NCBI GenBank assembly: GCA_023853785.1
Contig: JAJIRX010000487.1
Location: 1-31,804 of the forward strand
Direction: 5' to 3'
DNA: 31,804 bases
Source: Psilocybe azurescens
Lineage: Eukaryota > Basidiomycota > Agaricomycetes > Agaricales > Agrocybaceae
Of this stretch, positions 31,626-31,804 are shown piece after piece (positions within the stretch are counted from its first letter, which is position 1; each line of letters starts with the position of its first letter). The notes beneath the pieces are model-generated. The model had not been told where the DNA came from, ran no database searches, and saw only the letters and a program-made list of their open reading frames with translations. The translations under genes and the position numbers were made by a program.

Positions 31626-31804
31626 GGATCCGATGGCAATGCGCATCACTCATCTCAGGCTGTCTTCCTGTCTGTTCAAGTACAATAGAATAACGTTGCT
31701 TTACGTACACACCATCTGACTCGAATGTGGTCTGTGGTCGCCCATTGTTCGCAAAAGGGAAGGCGTGAGAAACGGCAACTCTGAACCGCCCTTGACAATT
31801 GTTC
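31626..31804. other. Window edge, nothing recognised
   Basis: No coding frame with a known motif is visible in the final stretch. Confidence 0.4.

Noticed and set aside
1..31804. tRNA, rRNA or CRISPR features
   Set aside because: No cloverleaf with a convincing T-loop, no rRNA segment and no regularly spaced repeats were found by reading; a covariance search was not possible.

Overview
This is a nuclear DNA window from a filamentous basidiomycete, most likely an Agaricomycete. The evidence is many short exons split by 50-100 bp GT-AG introns, typical mushroom gene families (GMC aryl-alcohol-oxidase-type oxidoreductase, F-box proteins, an expanded kinase-like family, a KDZ transposase remnant) and no bacterial features. 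I see no tRNA, rRNA or CRISPR.

Layout. 1-1000: AT-rich end with the tail of a KDZ transposase (-) and a degenerate TCCA/TGGA satellite. 1000-4100: long gene-free stretch with microsatellites. 4117-8524: ten-exon SAM-dependent O-methyltransferase (+) with a long Ser/Pro-rich tail. 8731-12576: an F-box/leucine-rich-type gene (-) between two diverged direct copies of a ~0.65 kb block, each carrying a dead or dying small secreted-peptide gene. 12785-12959: nested inverted repeats. 13144-15185: F-box protein (+). 15374-17781: eleven-exon GMC oxidoreductase (-), convergent with the F-box gene. 18599-19250: remnant of another F-box-associated gene (-). 19667-23084: one long gene (-) for an EH-domain endocytic-adaptor-like protein fused to an internally duplicated coiled-coil tail. 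23952-25396: kinase-like copy (+). 25903-27469: second F-box paralogue (-). 28540-30013: kinase-like copy and fragment (-). 30939-31381: unidentified Pro/Ser-rich coding-like segment (-). About 31495-31625: a further kinase-like fragment (+).

How they relate. This is not a recognisable pathway cluster. It looks like an accessory region rich in duplicated families: two F-box paralogues in opposite orientation, at least four kinase-like copies, and a repeated block around a third F-box gene. The O-methyltransferase, GMC oxidase and EH protein are independent genes.

The most striking property is pervasive disruption. Almost every recognisable gene keeps its splice sites and conserved motifs but carries one or more single-base indels, mostly one base missing from a homopolymer. 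Three conserved Trp codons (in the methyltransferase, the F-box/LRR gene and kinase copy 1) are TGA or TAG. Either the underlying assembly is poorly polished or the region is decaying. In kinase copy 2 the decay is certain (deletion of the catalytic loop, an insertion, several C-to-T-type stops). I found no convincing new biological system; the best leads are the EH/coiled-coil fusion, the repeated RRxSxAxL motifs in the methyltransferase tail, and the mutation pattern.
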